Of a stretch of 64,000 bases of DNA, positions 23,658-35,734 are shown in pieces. Both the position numbers and the translations under genes were made by a program. The notes under the pieces were generated by a model. The model worked only from the letters and a program-made list of their open reading frames with translations. It was not told the origin of the DNA and searched no databases. The stretch's first letter is position 1; the number at the start of each line of letters is the position of its first letter. Source of the stretch: Triglochin maritima (lineage: Eukaryota; Streptophyta; Magnoliopsida; Alismatales; Juncaginaceae); contig OY821771.1 of NCBI GenBank assembly GCA_963682175.1, positions 24,944,201 through 25,008,200 on the forward strand, written 5' to 3'.

Positions 23658-25273
23658 TGAAGGGAATGTGTTCTTAAAGTTTTACTTGTCAATTATTATG
23701 AATTGAATGAGAAATCATTTTGTTCCTTGTTTATGTTATTCGTCTTTTAGAAGTGTTAAGGAAGAGGCTCTTGGTCCTTAACCGTAGAGCTCTAAAAGAT
23801 AATGGTTTACATAAAGCAAAAGATATTCACAATCATGGTAATTAACATGGGACATTAATTACCGAGTTAAGATTGTCGTGTTGGTCATATATCATTGTAG
23901 CTCTACAAGTGAATGACAACACGGGTACACAAAAGAGGAAAATATTACTTTGTATACTGAATGGACCTAATAAGTCACATATTTATAACTAGCTTAAAGA
24001 GATCAAGAAATGAATACTAATACAAAGATGACACAATACTACTTTGTGTGTATTCTTAATATCATGAGGCAAGGGACGGACACAAGTGGTGCACTCCATC
24101 ACTAAATGGATCGGGTTTTGGTTCGAGTGGAATTAAGACATCTAACTAATTGGGAGCTATAATGTGTAGCTATATACCGCTTATAGCTTGTGATATTAAG
24201 CACTTAATATCACTACCAACTTAGTTTAGATCCTCCCATAGGTCACACCACAAAACTGAGAAATAAGAAATGGGGTTTTTGAGTTCATAAGATGTGTCGG
24301 GTTTCAAGTAGAAAATATGACACATGGGGTGAACAAGCAAAATCAAAATTATGTTGTGATTAATAACATAATTGGAATCTAAATTAAATTCATATGTGAT
24401 GTAAATATTATGGGGTGTAATGATTTAGCGTTACATAGGATAATATGTTACATAAGTTGTGAATTTACTACTAATCCCGAAATGTTAAATTTTGTAGGGG
24501 TTAAACCGAAATTTGACAAGTCTGCCGTACTGTGCAAAAACGGTCGACCGGTTAAAAGTAAACGGTCGACCGAACATTGCGATGAAATATTTTATTGTTG
24601 CGAACGGTCGACCGAACCTCCAAACGGTTGACCGGTCCAGACGGTTTTCCTCAGAATTAATTAGATCATGCACGAAATTGGTCCATAATTGATTTAATTC
24701 ATGGCTGAGATTATTTGTTAGCAAATAATGGATGGTTAGATGGAAGCTTGCATGAAATCATGGCCAAGAGGTTGCACATGAATAGGTAATTTGGAGAGAA
24801 CTTATAAATACAAATTTATCTCATTACCTCATTAATTAATTCATTATCTTCTTGTGCAAACTTCTCTCTCCATAATTCTCCACGAATTTCACCTTAATTC
24901 TAGAGTTTAGTTTTAGTTTTCGAAGATCTTCTTCTCAAGGGAACTAAAGAGGGGTTAGTAATTGGATTCTAAACCCTATTGGAGATTGAGAGGTTAGGTC
25001 TTCTCTCTCCAATCTTGTTTAGAGTTTAGTGAATACTCGGAGGCATTCGGCGCAGCGACAAGCATCCTCAACGTCTCCGGATCATCAATAAGTTTTAGAA
25101 AACTTCTAGGTATGAGTTTCAGAGTCCCATGTTTATTTTAATAAAGTTTTAAAACTAGTTATTGAAACAAACCGATGCATGCATGAAACAGATCATAGAA
25201 AAATTGTAATTGATCCTTATTGTGCATAAAAATTTCGAAAATAAATATGTACAATTAAACTAGAAATCCTACA
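23658..25273 (+). repeat. Copia 5' LTR (1616 bp)
   Basis: It has TG/CA ends and is followed by the PBS. Compared with the 3' LTR it lacks about 280 bp at 23971-23975, where a TAAGT marks the junction. It also has one instead of three AAGTTGTGAATTA units near 24455, and a shorter CGGTCGACCG block (24541-24641). Confidence 0.92.
24541..24641. repeat. CGGTCGACCG cluster in copia 5' LTR
   Basis: Four copies or near copies lie at about 24541, 24562, 24605 and 24625. This is a contracted version of the block at 31806-32042 in the partner LTR. Confidence 0.85.
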
Positions 25274-25274
25274 G

Positions 25275-25285
25275 TGGTATCAGAG
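25275..25285 (+). promoter_or_regulatory. Copia primer binding site (initiator tRNA-Met)
   Basis: TGGTATCAGAG lies one base after the LTR end at 25273. This is the standard plant copia PBS. Confidence 0.9.
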
Positions 25286-26790
25286 TGTAGGGTTCAATTT
25301 TCTAATGATTTTGAAACTATAAACAAATTTAGTTTACCATCTAGGGTTCGAACAATTCGATTTTCCGGTTTTTTCAGTCTTTAAATGTTTTATTGGAATA
25401 ATTCTTTGTAATAATTCGTTTTGAATGTTTTAAGTGGTTTAAAACATGCCATGTAATTATTAGAATTATGATTTAGACGTAACTCTAACTTGCAATAATT
25501 TCGTTTTAAGCATAAACGATTGTTTTGTAAGAGAATCAACAAAATCGAAAAACTGCGGTTCGTCTTTCCTTTTAGGAAATTAGATGGACAGCGGTTCAAA
25601 ATTATTTTTGAACTATAGATGGTTGAAAAACATTTTTTAATGGATTTCAAAACGTTTTTTAAAGAATTGTTTGGGATTCTAGATGATTGATAAACTAGAT
25701 TGTATAGTTTATAGCGATATTGCGTGCATGGATGCCCGAGTTGTCTTTGCAGGAATTGTGAGTTTATATGTTCCAAATCAGTAACTATGAATGTATGTAA
25801 TTATTATTATACAAGGGCTTATTTACATGTAAAGGCCAAATTCTCTTTTTCTATCTCTAGATAATTGCATTGCATTTGAGAGATTTTTACATAGGACTTG
25901 CACTAGTCAGTTTTTATCGAATGTGAGGAGCATGTTTATTTTTGTAAAATCTACATCTCCGGTGAAAGAGGAAGTCGCCGCTGTAGCGCATCGATCAAGG
26001 ATCGAGGATCAGGGATCGAGGATCAAGGATCAAGGATCAAAGGGAACATATAAACTCACACGATGTGGATTGTGTGAATGGTTTAATTTCTGTTTTTAAT
26101 TTCTGCTATGCATGTGATGAATGTGATTGAATGTTAGGATGTGTATGAATGATAATATGCATGATCCCTAAAATTCTGAATCACATGTTAATATATGAAA
26201 TTGTACAACAAAATTAAGAGTAATTTTCCTTCTTATTTCATCCACTAGCAACCATTGATCGAGGGATACTCTGCTCGCCCTTAGCGGGAGATAGCTCCCT
26301 CCATCTTTGGGAATATTGAGAGATATAATGGTTGTCTATTGTTGTGCCACGATTAAATATATGAGGTGTGTTTCACCCTAGTGCACCCCAAGTATGTTTA
26401 GGTTTGAATACAATGGATAAACGTATCTCGTATCAAATGAAAATAAGTTTTCTTAACATTACCTAGAGCCCACGCTCCGTTTTGGGAAAACGTTTTTCTT
26501 ACGAGGATAGGTCATATTCCCTCATAATTAAAATGACAAGAATCACAAGAGTTTGAAGATGCTAATGTTGCTAAAATTCAAAAAGTTGTGATTAGAAAGA
26601 GTTTTTCTTACCTTGAGATTGTGATATATTTGATAGCCCTTAGCTAGTCTATATTGCAATTGATAGGATCTTGGATTACTGCATTTACGGGCAAAATTTT
26701 ATTTGCAGTATTTACATTTATATTCGATATATATGTATGTATTTTAAAATATAAAATTGACATTAAAATCCTGTATAATTTATTTTAGAA
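25286..26790 (+). other. Copia leader with GATCRAGG microrepeat
   Basis: A 1.5-kb leader lies between the PBS and gag. It holds no convincing ORF. At about 25992-26041 an 8-9-bp motif (GGATCAAG/GGATCGAG) repeats six or seven times. Confidence 0.7.
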
Positions 26791-27762
26791 ATGTCTAATA
26801 TCCAACCAATTGTGCGATCTATGATCGAAAAGAATCCTTTGCAAAATGATGGCTCAAACTTCATGAAATGGCAACTCAATCTTAATATCGTGTTGAGGTT
26901 TGAAAAACTATCTCCTATTTTGGATGGTGAAATCCCAAAATTGAATGAGAAGGCAAACGGTAATGAGAAGGAGGCGATAGCCAAGTGGGAAGACCAAGAG
27001 AACCAGGTTCACGGTCTAATGTTGGCATCCATGGGTGACTCGCTTCAAGCGAAATACTTGGATTCAAAACCCAAGAAGACCATGGAGGCTTTAACAAAGA
27101 TGTTCAAGGATAGTGCCCGAAAGGAGCGCTATAAGACCACCATCGCACTCACAAGGCGCCACATGGCGTAGGGAACATCGGTATCCATGCATTTTCTCAC
27201 GATGCAAGGATACCTTGAGAAGTTGTTAAAGCTCTCTTCTCCAATGCCCGAGGACATTGCCGAAGATCTGATTCTTGGCTCTCTAGCCCCGTCCTTTAAG
27301 GACTTTGTGATGCACTATCATGTGCGTGAAAAAGGGGTGAGTCTTGAGGAGCTTCACAACACTCTCAAAATGGCAGAAGTTGACATGGGCAAGGGTTGGG
27401 ACAATCACGTCCTAGCCGTCCATGAGAGGAGCAAAAGGATCAACAAAGGTGAAGGCAAATTTACCAAAGATACGTCAATCAAGAGCAAGGGAGTAGGAGG
27501 TGCTCATGGGAGTGCCTCAAGGGGGAAATGTTTCAAATCTCCAACTCCCAACACGGAGTGCTTCCACTGCGGTGAAAAGGGACACATCCGACCTAATTGC
27601 CCCAAGTACAAGGAAGACCTTGAAAATGGGATGATTGAACGTAGGCGCCCGAGAAACGTCGTAGGTATGTTTGTTATTGAGATAAATTTAATCACCTCTG
27701 TCCTTGATTTGGTAATGGTTACGGGATCTTGTGCTCACATAATTTTGATGTGCAACTATTGA
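26791..27762 (+). pseudogene. Copia gag, zinc knuckle and start of protease (broken)
   Basis: An ATG at 26791 opens a gag with NFMKWQLNLNIVLRFEKL and EKEAIAKWEDQENQVHGLML, typical of copia gag N-termini. The frame is cut by a TAG at 27169-27171 and continues in the same frame to 27762. The second part has the knuckle CFHCGEKGHIRPNC (about 27561-27602) and then VTGSCAHI, a decayed protease start where DTG is expected. Total about 320 codons, near the usual gag size. One stop and a later frameshift make it non-functional. Confidence 0.8.
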
Positions 27763-29030
27763 AGGATGGGAAAGAACTCGTGGAGAACGAGATGATATTG
27801 AAGATTGGAAATAGTACAAGCATCGCTGCGATTGTACAAGATTCTATGGAACTTCAATAGTCTAGTGATTTAAATTTGTGCTTTGAAGAATGTTTATTAT
27901 GTGCCTTCGATTAGCAAGAACATTTCTATATCAAGTTTTAGATATGGATAAATTTTAATAAATATTTTAATTCTTGCTTGTCTATATCGAAGAATGGAAT
28001 TTTCTGTGCAAATACATTCGTATAGAATGGTTTCTATTTGCTTGAAATGAGTAATAAACAAACTCAAACAAACAATAACAAATGGAACTAAGATAACTCA
28101 CGTGAATGATACAATCTTGTAGCACTATCGGATTGGTCAAATAAATGACCAAGAGACCTTTCGAGAAGAAAGGAACGAAAACGAATGACTAATTGGATAT
28201 GATACATTCTAATGTATGTGGTCTGATAAGTACAAGTGCAAGAGACGGTTTAAGGTACTTCATTTTGTTCACGGACAACTATAGTCATTGTGGCTATATT
28301 TGTCTAAATGGGAAGCAAAAGTGAATTCTTTGACAAGTTCAAGGAATTCGAGGATGGAGTAGTGAACCAACTCAACAAGAATATTGAGTCTCTATGAAAG
28401 GTTCGTAGGGGTGAGTGCTTAGGATACCTAATTTGACTCATTCCTAAAGTAGGAACATTATATTGCTCGATATGGTTCGATCAATAATAAGTCAATCTAA
28501 ATTGCCTATTTACTTTTGGAATTATGCACTACAAATAATGACAAACTCACTAAATAATGTTCCATCCAAATCCGTGGAGAAAATGTCTTGTGAGCTATGG
28601 AGTTGAAAGACACTTAAGCTCGACTTTCTCAAGATTCGGGGTTGTGAGGTTTACATCAAGAAATTGATGTCGACCAAGCTTCAACCAAAAGCGGATAAGT
28701 GCTTCTTTATAGGTTGTCCTCGTATGATAAGAGGATACTACTTTTAGTGTATCACCTCCAATCGAAAGATTGTAGAAAGAGATATGGTTTTTCTGGAATT
28801 TCTGGAAAAGAGAGAAAAGTAGTGGGAGTAGAGTTAAGCTTGAGGAAACTCAAGATACTCTACAAGATCATGATGTGAATGTTGCATTCAAAATCGTGAA
28901 GGCCCAGCCGAGATTCATTTGGTTAGTGAAAGTAGGAGCGAGAGATCGTTACAAGAAATTGTGAATGAATCTCAATCATCCCCACCTAGTGTGCGTTCGA
29001 GAGTCGAACATTAACATATTCCTCAAGAAA
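27763..29030 (+). pseudogene. Copia protease and integrase remnants
   Basis: The reading frames are shredded. A segment at about 28196-28330 translates piecewise to IHSNVCGLISTSARDGLRYF and FTDNYSHCGYICL, recognisable as the integrase core around the first two catalytic residues. Expected patterns are DVCGPM and FTDDFSRYGY, so the second Asp is Asn here. Another at 28600-28800 matches the integrase C-terminal region with CFFIGCPRMIRGYY. Confidence 0.65.
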
Positions 29031-29032
29031 TT

Positions 29033-30590
29033 ATGGAAGAAGTTCGAGAGACACGAGAAGAACCAAAAGAACTAAGAAGGTCAATGAGGGAAAGGAAGAA
29101 ACCCAATAAGTATGTAGGACTTCATGAGATCATGGTACTAGATAACAAAAATCCCTCGACCTTCCAAGAAGCAATGAAAAGAAAAGACTCCAAACTATGG
29201 TTAAAGGCCATGGAATCGGAAGTAGAATCCATGTATGATAATCAAGTATGGAAATGATTTGCCTTCCTCAAGAGAAAATATCAATTTGTATAAATGAGCT
29301 TTTAGGAGGAAGATAGACACGGATAATAACTTGACAACCTATGAAGCAAGGCTTGTAGCAAAAGTTATACTCAAATTCAACAAATTGACTTTGATGAGAT
29401 TTTTGAGAGGATGTCATGTTAAAATCTATTCGGATTATGCTCACTATTACCGCATTTCACAATTGTGAGATATGGAAGATGGATATCAAAATGGCGTTCC
29501 TTAAACGGGAACTTGGAGGAGGATATGTACATGGTACAACCTCAAGGTTTTGACGATCCAAATAATAGCGAGAAGAAATGCAAGTTTCGAGAATCCATTT
29601 ATGGATTGAAGCAAGCATTGAGGAGTTGGAACAAACGCTTTGACGAAGAGGTGAAGAAGATTCACTTCATTCAAAGTAAAGGAAAACCTTGTTGATACAA
29701 GGAGATTAGTGGGAGTCATGTAGTACTTCTGATCTTATATGTCGATGACATATTGCTCATGAGAAATCATATACCTTAGCATTAACAAACGAGAAATTTC
29801 ATTGAAATCAGCATTTTCAATGAAAAGAAATGGATGAGGCTCAACACATCTTGAGAATCAAGATACATTGAGATACATCCCGTAGACTCATTGGCTTCAG
29901 TCAACATGCATACATTGACAAGGTCTTGGAAATGTTCAGGGTGAACAATTCCGATATGGACAATGTGCCAATAAGTATGAGTATAGGTGTGCAACTCAAG
30001 GAGTCTCAACGTGCTAAATCACGGAAAGACTTGGAGTACATGAAGGTATCCCTTATGCTTCGGTAAAAGGAAGGACCATGTACACGATGACTTGCACAAG
30101 ACTCATTATCACGTATGCTCTAAACGTGACAAGAGGTCACCAATCCAACGCAAGTCCTAATCGTAGGATTGCGGTCAAGAATATTCTGAAGTACCTTAAC
30201 CGGACTGAAGATAAGGTTCTTGTTTATGGAGGACAAATGGGAAAATAGCCGAGGGCTATTTTGATGCAATTCTCATAGGAATTCTTGACAATAGGAGGTT
30301 GGAATGATGATGCGTCATCATTATCGAAGGTGGAGGTATGAGCTAGTGTAGTTAGGAGTAATATCACTACAACTAAGTCAACCACCAACGAAAGACAAAA
30401 TAAATAAATAGGTGGACACAACAGTGACACAACTGATCCATTCAACAAACCTTCATACCAAGCTAAGAGACGAAATATATTTTTAGTCCATGGATCCGAG
30501 GATCCATGTGGATTGGCTTGATAAGTGATTTGGGAAGGTTACCCTAGTTATTAATGTTTTATGCATTGAGAATGTACGTGAAAGAAAACT
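29033..30590 (+). pseudogene. Copia reverse transcriptase and RNase H remnants
   Basis: 29033-29257 holds the pre-RT linker and RT start (RRSMRERKKPNKYVG, then TFQEAMKRKDSKLWLKAMESE). 29465-29695 holds the middle (EEDMYMVQPQGFDDP, FRESIYGLKQALRSWNKRFD). The catalytic LYVDDILL motif is still readable at about 29735-29760 in another frame. RNase H is visible only as scraps near 30060-30230 (TCTRLIITYALNVTRGHQSN). Multiple frameshifts. Confidence 0.75.
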
Positions 30591-30593
30591 TTG

Positions 30594-30609
30594 ATAACAA
30601 GTGGGAGAT
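30594..30609 (+). other. Copia polypurine tract
   Basis: AACAAGTGGGAGAT directly precedes the 3' LTR start at 30610. This matches the common plant copia PPT. Confidence 0.85.
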
Positions 30610-32685
30610 TGAAGGGAATGTGTTCTAAAAGTTTTACTTTTAAATGTTAATTATTATGAATTGAATGAGAAATCATTTTGTTCCTTGTTTATGCTTTTCG
30701 TCTTTTAGAAGTGTTAAGGAAGAGGCTCTTGGTCCTTAACCGTAGAGCTCTAAAAGATAATGGTTTACATAAAGCAAAAGATATTCGCAATCATGGTAAT
30801 TAACATGGGACATTAATTACCGAGTTAAGATTGTCGTGTTGGTCATAGATCATTGTAGCTCTACAAGTGAATGACAACACGGGTACACAAAAGAGGAAAA
30901 TATTACTTTTGTATACTGAATGGACCTAATAAGTAAAATAATATAGAAATGTGTTTCTGTGTCATTAATATTTTACTGTGTCCTTTGTCCTTTGAGGTGA
31001 GATTTATATCCGATCACTTAAGAAATGCTAAATTAGACTAGTGTCTTAAGCTATCGATGAGTGTAGTGTAAATGCATTAGTTGGTTAAGTATGACTTTTG
31101 TTGGAGAAGATAGTTAGTCAAAAGATTATCATTGCCCCTCTTAATTGAGTAATGATATTAGTGGGCCCCTTGACAAAGCAAAGTTATAATGTGCACAATG
31201 TGATTTGAGTTAAGTCACATATTTATAACTAGCTTAAAGAGATCAAGAAATGAATACTAATACAAAGATGACACAATACTACTTTGTGTGTATTCTTAAT
31301 ATCATGAGGAAGGGAACGGACACAAGTGGTGCACTCCATCACTAAATGGATTGGGTTTTGGTTTGAGTGGAATTAAGAAATCTACCTAATTAGAGCTATA
31401 ATGTGTAGCTAGATACCGCTTATAGCTTGTGATATTAAGCTCTTAATATCACTGCCAACTTAGTTTAGATCCTCCCATAGGTTACACCACAAAACAGTGA
31501 AACAAGAAATGGGGATTTTGAGTTCATAAGATGTATCGGGTTTCATGTAGAAAATATGACACATGGAGTGAACAAGCAAAATCAAAATTATGTTGTGATT
31601 AATAACATAATTAGAATCTAAATTAAATTCATATGTGATGTAAATATTATGGGGTGTAATGATTTATCGTTACATAGGATAATATGTTACTACTAAGTTG
31701 TGAATTAAGTTGTGAATTAAGTTGTGAATTTACTACTAATCCCGAAATGTCAAATTTTGTAGGGGTTAAACGGAAATTTGACAAATCTGCAGTACTGTGC
31801 AAAAACGGTCGACCGGTTAACAGTAAACGGTCGGCCGATCGGTGCACGGTCGACCGGACACGTCTCGACCTATAACATGGAATTTTCATCTGTTCGGAAT
31901 GGTCGACCGAATCTATCGGTCGGTCGACCGAACATTGCGATGAAATATTTTATTGTTGCGAACGGTCAACCGAATGTCGAACGGTCGACCGAAACTTGGT
32001 TCGAACGGTCGACTGAACCTCCAAACGGTCGACCGGTCCAGACGGTTTTCTGCAGAATTAATTTAAGATTTAATTAGATCATGCATGGAATTGGTCCATA
32101 ATTGATTTAATCCGTGGCTGAGATTATTTGTTAGCAAATAATGGATGGTTAGATGGAAGTTTGCATGAAATCATGGTCTAGAGGTTGCACATGGATAGGT
32201 AATTTGGAGAGAACTTATAAATACAAGTTTATCTCATTACCTCATTAATTAATTCATTATCTTCTTGTGCAAACTTCTCTCTCCATAATTCTCCACGAAT
32301 TTCACCTTAATTCTTGAGTTTAGTTTTAGTTTTCAGAGATCTTCTTCTCAAGGGAACTAAAGAGGGGTTAGTAATTGGATTCTAAACCCTATTGGAGATT
32401 GAGAGGCTAGCTATTCTCTCTCCAATCTTGTTTAGAGTTTGGTGGATACTCGGAGGCATCCGGCGCAGCGACAAGCATCCTCAACGTCTCCGGATAATCA
32501 AGAAGTTTTAGAGAAATTCTAGGTATGAGTTTCGGAGTTCCATGTTTGTTTTAAGAAAGTTTTAAAACTAGTTATTGAAACAAACTGATGCATGCATGAA
32601 ACAAATCATAGAAAATTGTAATTGATCCATATTGTGCATAAAAATTTCGAAAATAAATATGTACAATTAAACTAGAAATCCTACA
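30610..32685 (+). repeat. Copia 3' LTR (2076 bp)
   Basis: It is 460 bp longer than its partner. Extra material is a 281-bp segment at 30935-31215 bounded by TAAGT repeats, two further AAGTTGTGAATTA units (31693-31731), and a 236-bp CGGTCGACCG block (31806-32042) in place of 101 bp. The rest is closely similar. TSD AATCA follows at 32686-32690. Confidence 0.92.
31806..32042. repeat. CGGTCGACCG cluster in copia 3' LTR
   Basis: About ten exact or near copies occur, for example near 31806, 31827, 31848, 31901, 31922, 31965, 31982, 32004 and 32025. In the partner LTR two stretches between motif copies are missing, so the block changes size by motif-to-motif deletion. Confidence 0.85.
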
Positions 32686-32690
32686 AATCA

Positions 32691-33145
32691 TTAGGTACCT
32701 CCCATGCTTGTTTAGGTTCTTAATAACAAACTTTGCTATACTCATGGTAATCAACTAGGTTAGTGATTTGGATGATAGGTCTTGCCACAATCATTAGGTA
32801 CTTCCTATGCATAAAAACACAACCTTAACTTGTGCTCTATTGAATGCATTTCTCACAACTTTATTTCATGTGTACACACACTCCACCCCTTATGGGTTTC
32901 TCTTCCTGAATTACAGCCTGTTTCTTAAGTCTTCAGTTTAGTTTAGTCAATCTTTAGTTGCTCTTTTTGCATTTGTTAACTACTAGTTTATTGTAGTTTA
33001 GTTTAGTGTAAACTACTTCTTCTCCCCTCATTTTCCACTTGACTTCGAAAGAACCAGAGTTGACACACCTCCCCGTGGTCTCGACCCGTATTTGCCACAT
33101 CTTCACCGACGTCGTGCACTTACGGTATTTAAAACGACTCAATCA
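32691..33145 (+). repeat. Athila 5' LTR, part 2
   Basis: This continues the LTR at the duplicated AATCA and matches 41932-42382 in the 3' LTR. It ends ...AAACGACTCAATCA next to the PBS. Both parts together make about 1.4 kb, the same as the 3' LTR. Confidence 0.88.
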
Positions 33146-33151
33146 AGTTTT

Positions 33152-33170
33152 TGGCACAGTTGTCAGGGAA
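33152..33170 (+). promoter_or_regulatory. Degenerate Athila PBS (tRNA-Asp type)
   Basis: TGGCACAGTTGTCAGGGAA compares with TGGCGCCATTGCCGGGGA at 62295. Changes are mainly transitions. It lies six bases after the LTR end. Confidence 0.8.
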
Positions 33171-34296
33171 GTGCCTCTGGTTTGGATGATTTGAGTATAT
33201 TTAATCTATTATTTTCAGTTTTTGTTTGTTTCAGGAACATCTCAGCTTTGAGGGGATGTACCAAAAGAAATCTGAGAGCATAAAAAGCAATCCAGACCGC
33301 CAATCAGCAGCCTAAGACCGCCAACTGGATGACTGGTGAGTAGAGCTTGCTTCATAATTTCTTTTGTTTGTTGTTTCTTTCAATATAGTTGACTGAGAGC
33401 TCAATTTGGCATGTTATAACCTGTAGACTGTTCCCAGATTAAACCAGAAACCAACCAATCCTCCTTTTTAATCAACTTGTACCTTAAAACTCAAAGCAAA
33501 AGAGTAGTCTGTTTCCCATCTAGGTCATGCATCATTTATAGACCGTGCAGACACTCATCTTTTCTTTTCTTTTCTTTACATTCTTGTTGTTGATTACTGA
33601 CATAAGGTACGTGCACCCATTCTCCCATACAAGCATGGTTAAAGCATGCATTAGTTAGTAAGGTGCATCGGGACAAGAGTGAGGTGAGCATTTGTTTGGA
33701 GAGTTGATTGCTAGATTAAGAATCAACACACTACTAAGGAGGGGTTGTCCCATACAAGATAAGGTGGTGGATTTCATCACCCTTTCCTTAGTCCAAAAAT
33801 CACTCCTAATCAAAAGCCTTAATCTAAAAGCAAGTAGACATTGGCCCCAAGGACTCGGGCGCATTAGGAGAGTGATCCAGTCATGACCGTCGTGGCCTGA
33901 TCGGCGTCGTCCACTTTGTGAATAGTAGGAGACACGAGATCTCCAGATGTTCGCTCACTTGTTGGGCTCTGTGGTCTTCGTCGTAGGGAGGTGAGGCGTG
34001 TTGAGGCTATGTGACCTCGCTGTTAGGCGTCGTCTAGCTATAAGTACCTATAGTGACCGTAGGTTGTTTGAGTTGTATTTGCTAGATAGGCTTCTACCCT
34101 CACGCACTACCTATGCTAGATCTAGGGATTCTTGTCTTCTCATCTGAGTCTTCTCCTCCTCTATATTCTACGAGTAGTCTGCTCCTCCAATTACACCTTC
34201 TGTTGTGTGTGGTTTTAGAGTCGAGTTGAGCATTTTATGCGTGCTTGGGCTCGTTCTTGTGAGAGTGCCCAACTTAAGAGAGTGCATTTTTCTGAG
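33171..34296 (+). other. Athila leader
   Basis: This is non-coding and collinear with 62313-63417. It holds two decayed copies of the ACCGCCAATTGGCGGT palindrome at about 33296-33328 and the conserved CATACAAGATAAGGTGGTGG region near 33750. Confidence 0.7.
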
Positions 34297-35730
34297 ATGC
34301 ACAGTCTATGTGATCGGCCATCTTCGTCTCGAGCTCATTTGAAACATGATGTCTGGTTCCATAAATGGATTATCTCGGTCCACTCCCACCACCACGTAGA
34401 CCTCCTTCTCCTCCGACTTGGGAGGAAGGAGGAATTTTGTCAGGATCGAGTTCTTGGTGCACCACCACCTTTAGCTCGACGGGATAAATCGATTACTATG
34501 TGGGAGTGAACCCATCCTGTTCAAGTTGTGCAACATTCTTGCATAGTTCTCCCGCCAACTCATTGGAACAACTATGAATTGAAACCTCAATATGTGAGCA
34601 TGCTTCCTACCTTCACTTCCAATAAAGAGGATCCGTATATTTTTATACGTTAATTCGAGGAGGTATGTTCCATGTTCAAGCTTCAACAACTTGACGAGGA
34701 TTTAGTCGGGTTGAGGATGATTTCTTTCGCATTGAAGGATAATGCAAAGAAATCATCCTCAATCTCCTCGCGAGCTCTATTTGGTCTTGGGATGACTTTG
34801 TGATCGTATTTCTGAAGAGAGTCTTCCTTTAAAGGAAAACTCAACAGATACGACACAAGATACATCAAATGTATCAAACTGAGACTGAATATTTTCATAA
34901 TTTCTTTGAGAGGTTCAAAGACCTTCTCCAGAAGTGCGCTCATCATGGACTTGAGTTGTACAAGTTGTGCCATATTGTTTATGAGGGCCTCAACTACAAC
35001 ACCCGCACATTGTTGGAGTTGATGTGTCAGGGTGATTTCCAAATGAACCACATCGATGAGGCATGAGACACTTGTGAATTAATGGTTGGAAGTACCTTTG
35101 AGTGGGACACCATGAGAGAGACACCGGCCTCCATGTCTTCTGGTCGAGCGGGATCTTATCAAGGTGAGTCAACTATAGCGTCTGAGGCGAAAATGACTGC
35201 TCTCACGCGTAGGATTTAGAATTCAGAGTTGGACCGAGCTCTTATAGCTTATGTCACTTCTGTCGTGCGTAGTAGGTGTGTACATAGAGGAGATGATGAC
35301 TTGGAATGTGCTTATGCACAAAGGGATACTGAGCATACAAATGCAATGTATCAACAGAAGCCCCGTAACGACCCGTATAGTCACTCTTACAACCTGGGAT
35401 GGTGAAACCACCCTAACTTCTCTCGGGGGCCTAGTAAGGGCCAAGATCAGAGCTCGCACACTCAACCTCAACCTCCACCTTATCCCCCTCCACACCCATC
35501 AGTGACCTACCAACTCCCACATTAAAGGTCTCAGCACCATAATCACTAATCTCCTCAGGCTTCACCGTCTGGTTATTCTAGTCAAACTCCACAACCCAAG
35601 CGGGTTGACCCAAAGGACCCTCTACTGATCAAACCCTTAAAGTGTTCATACGGAGCATGCAAAGTTCATTCAAAGCTTTTGAAATGCAGGTTAGCCAGTT
35701 GGCTCATTAGTTTCATGAACGTGAGAAAGG
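34297..35730 (+). pseudogene. Athila gag (broken)
   Basis: The ATG at 34297 opens MHSLCDRPSSSRAH, parallel to the other two Athila gag copies. The capsid-type core is clear in the frame 34869-35066: TETEYFHNFFERFKDLLQKC followed by HHGLELYKLCHIVYEGLNYN, the plant retrotransposon gag pattern. A following segment (GDFQMNHIDEA, stop) fits too. At least three frame shifts and stops split the gene. No zinc knuckle is recognised in this copy. Confidence 0.75.
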
Positions 35731-35734
35731 TTAG

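Larger units (their letters stand above)
23658..32685 (+). mobile_element. Nested 9.0-kb Ty1/copia element
   Basis: The two LTRs start TGAAGGGAATGTGTTC and end ...AGAAATCCTACA, with AATCA duplicated exactly outside (23653-23657 and 32686-32690). Internal order is PBS, a 1.5-kb leader, gag with zinc knuckle, protease and integrase remnants, RT, RNase H remnants, then PPT (30594-30609). The coding part is heavily mutated. It inserted into the U5-like part of an Athila LTR and is therefore younger than it. Element span is 9028 bp. Confidence 0.93.

Noticed and set aside
26763..27097. Minus-strand ORFs opposite copia gag
   Set aside because: They are antisense shadows of gag.
33152..33170. tRNA gene
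   Set aside because: The similarity to tRNA-Asp is only the 18-nt complement expected of a primer binding site; no cloverleaf is present. The same applies at 2467, 62295 and the Met-type sites.
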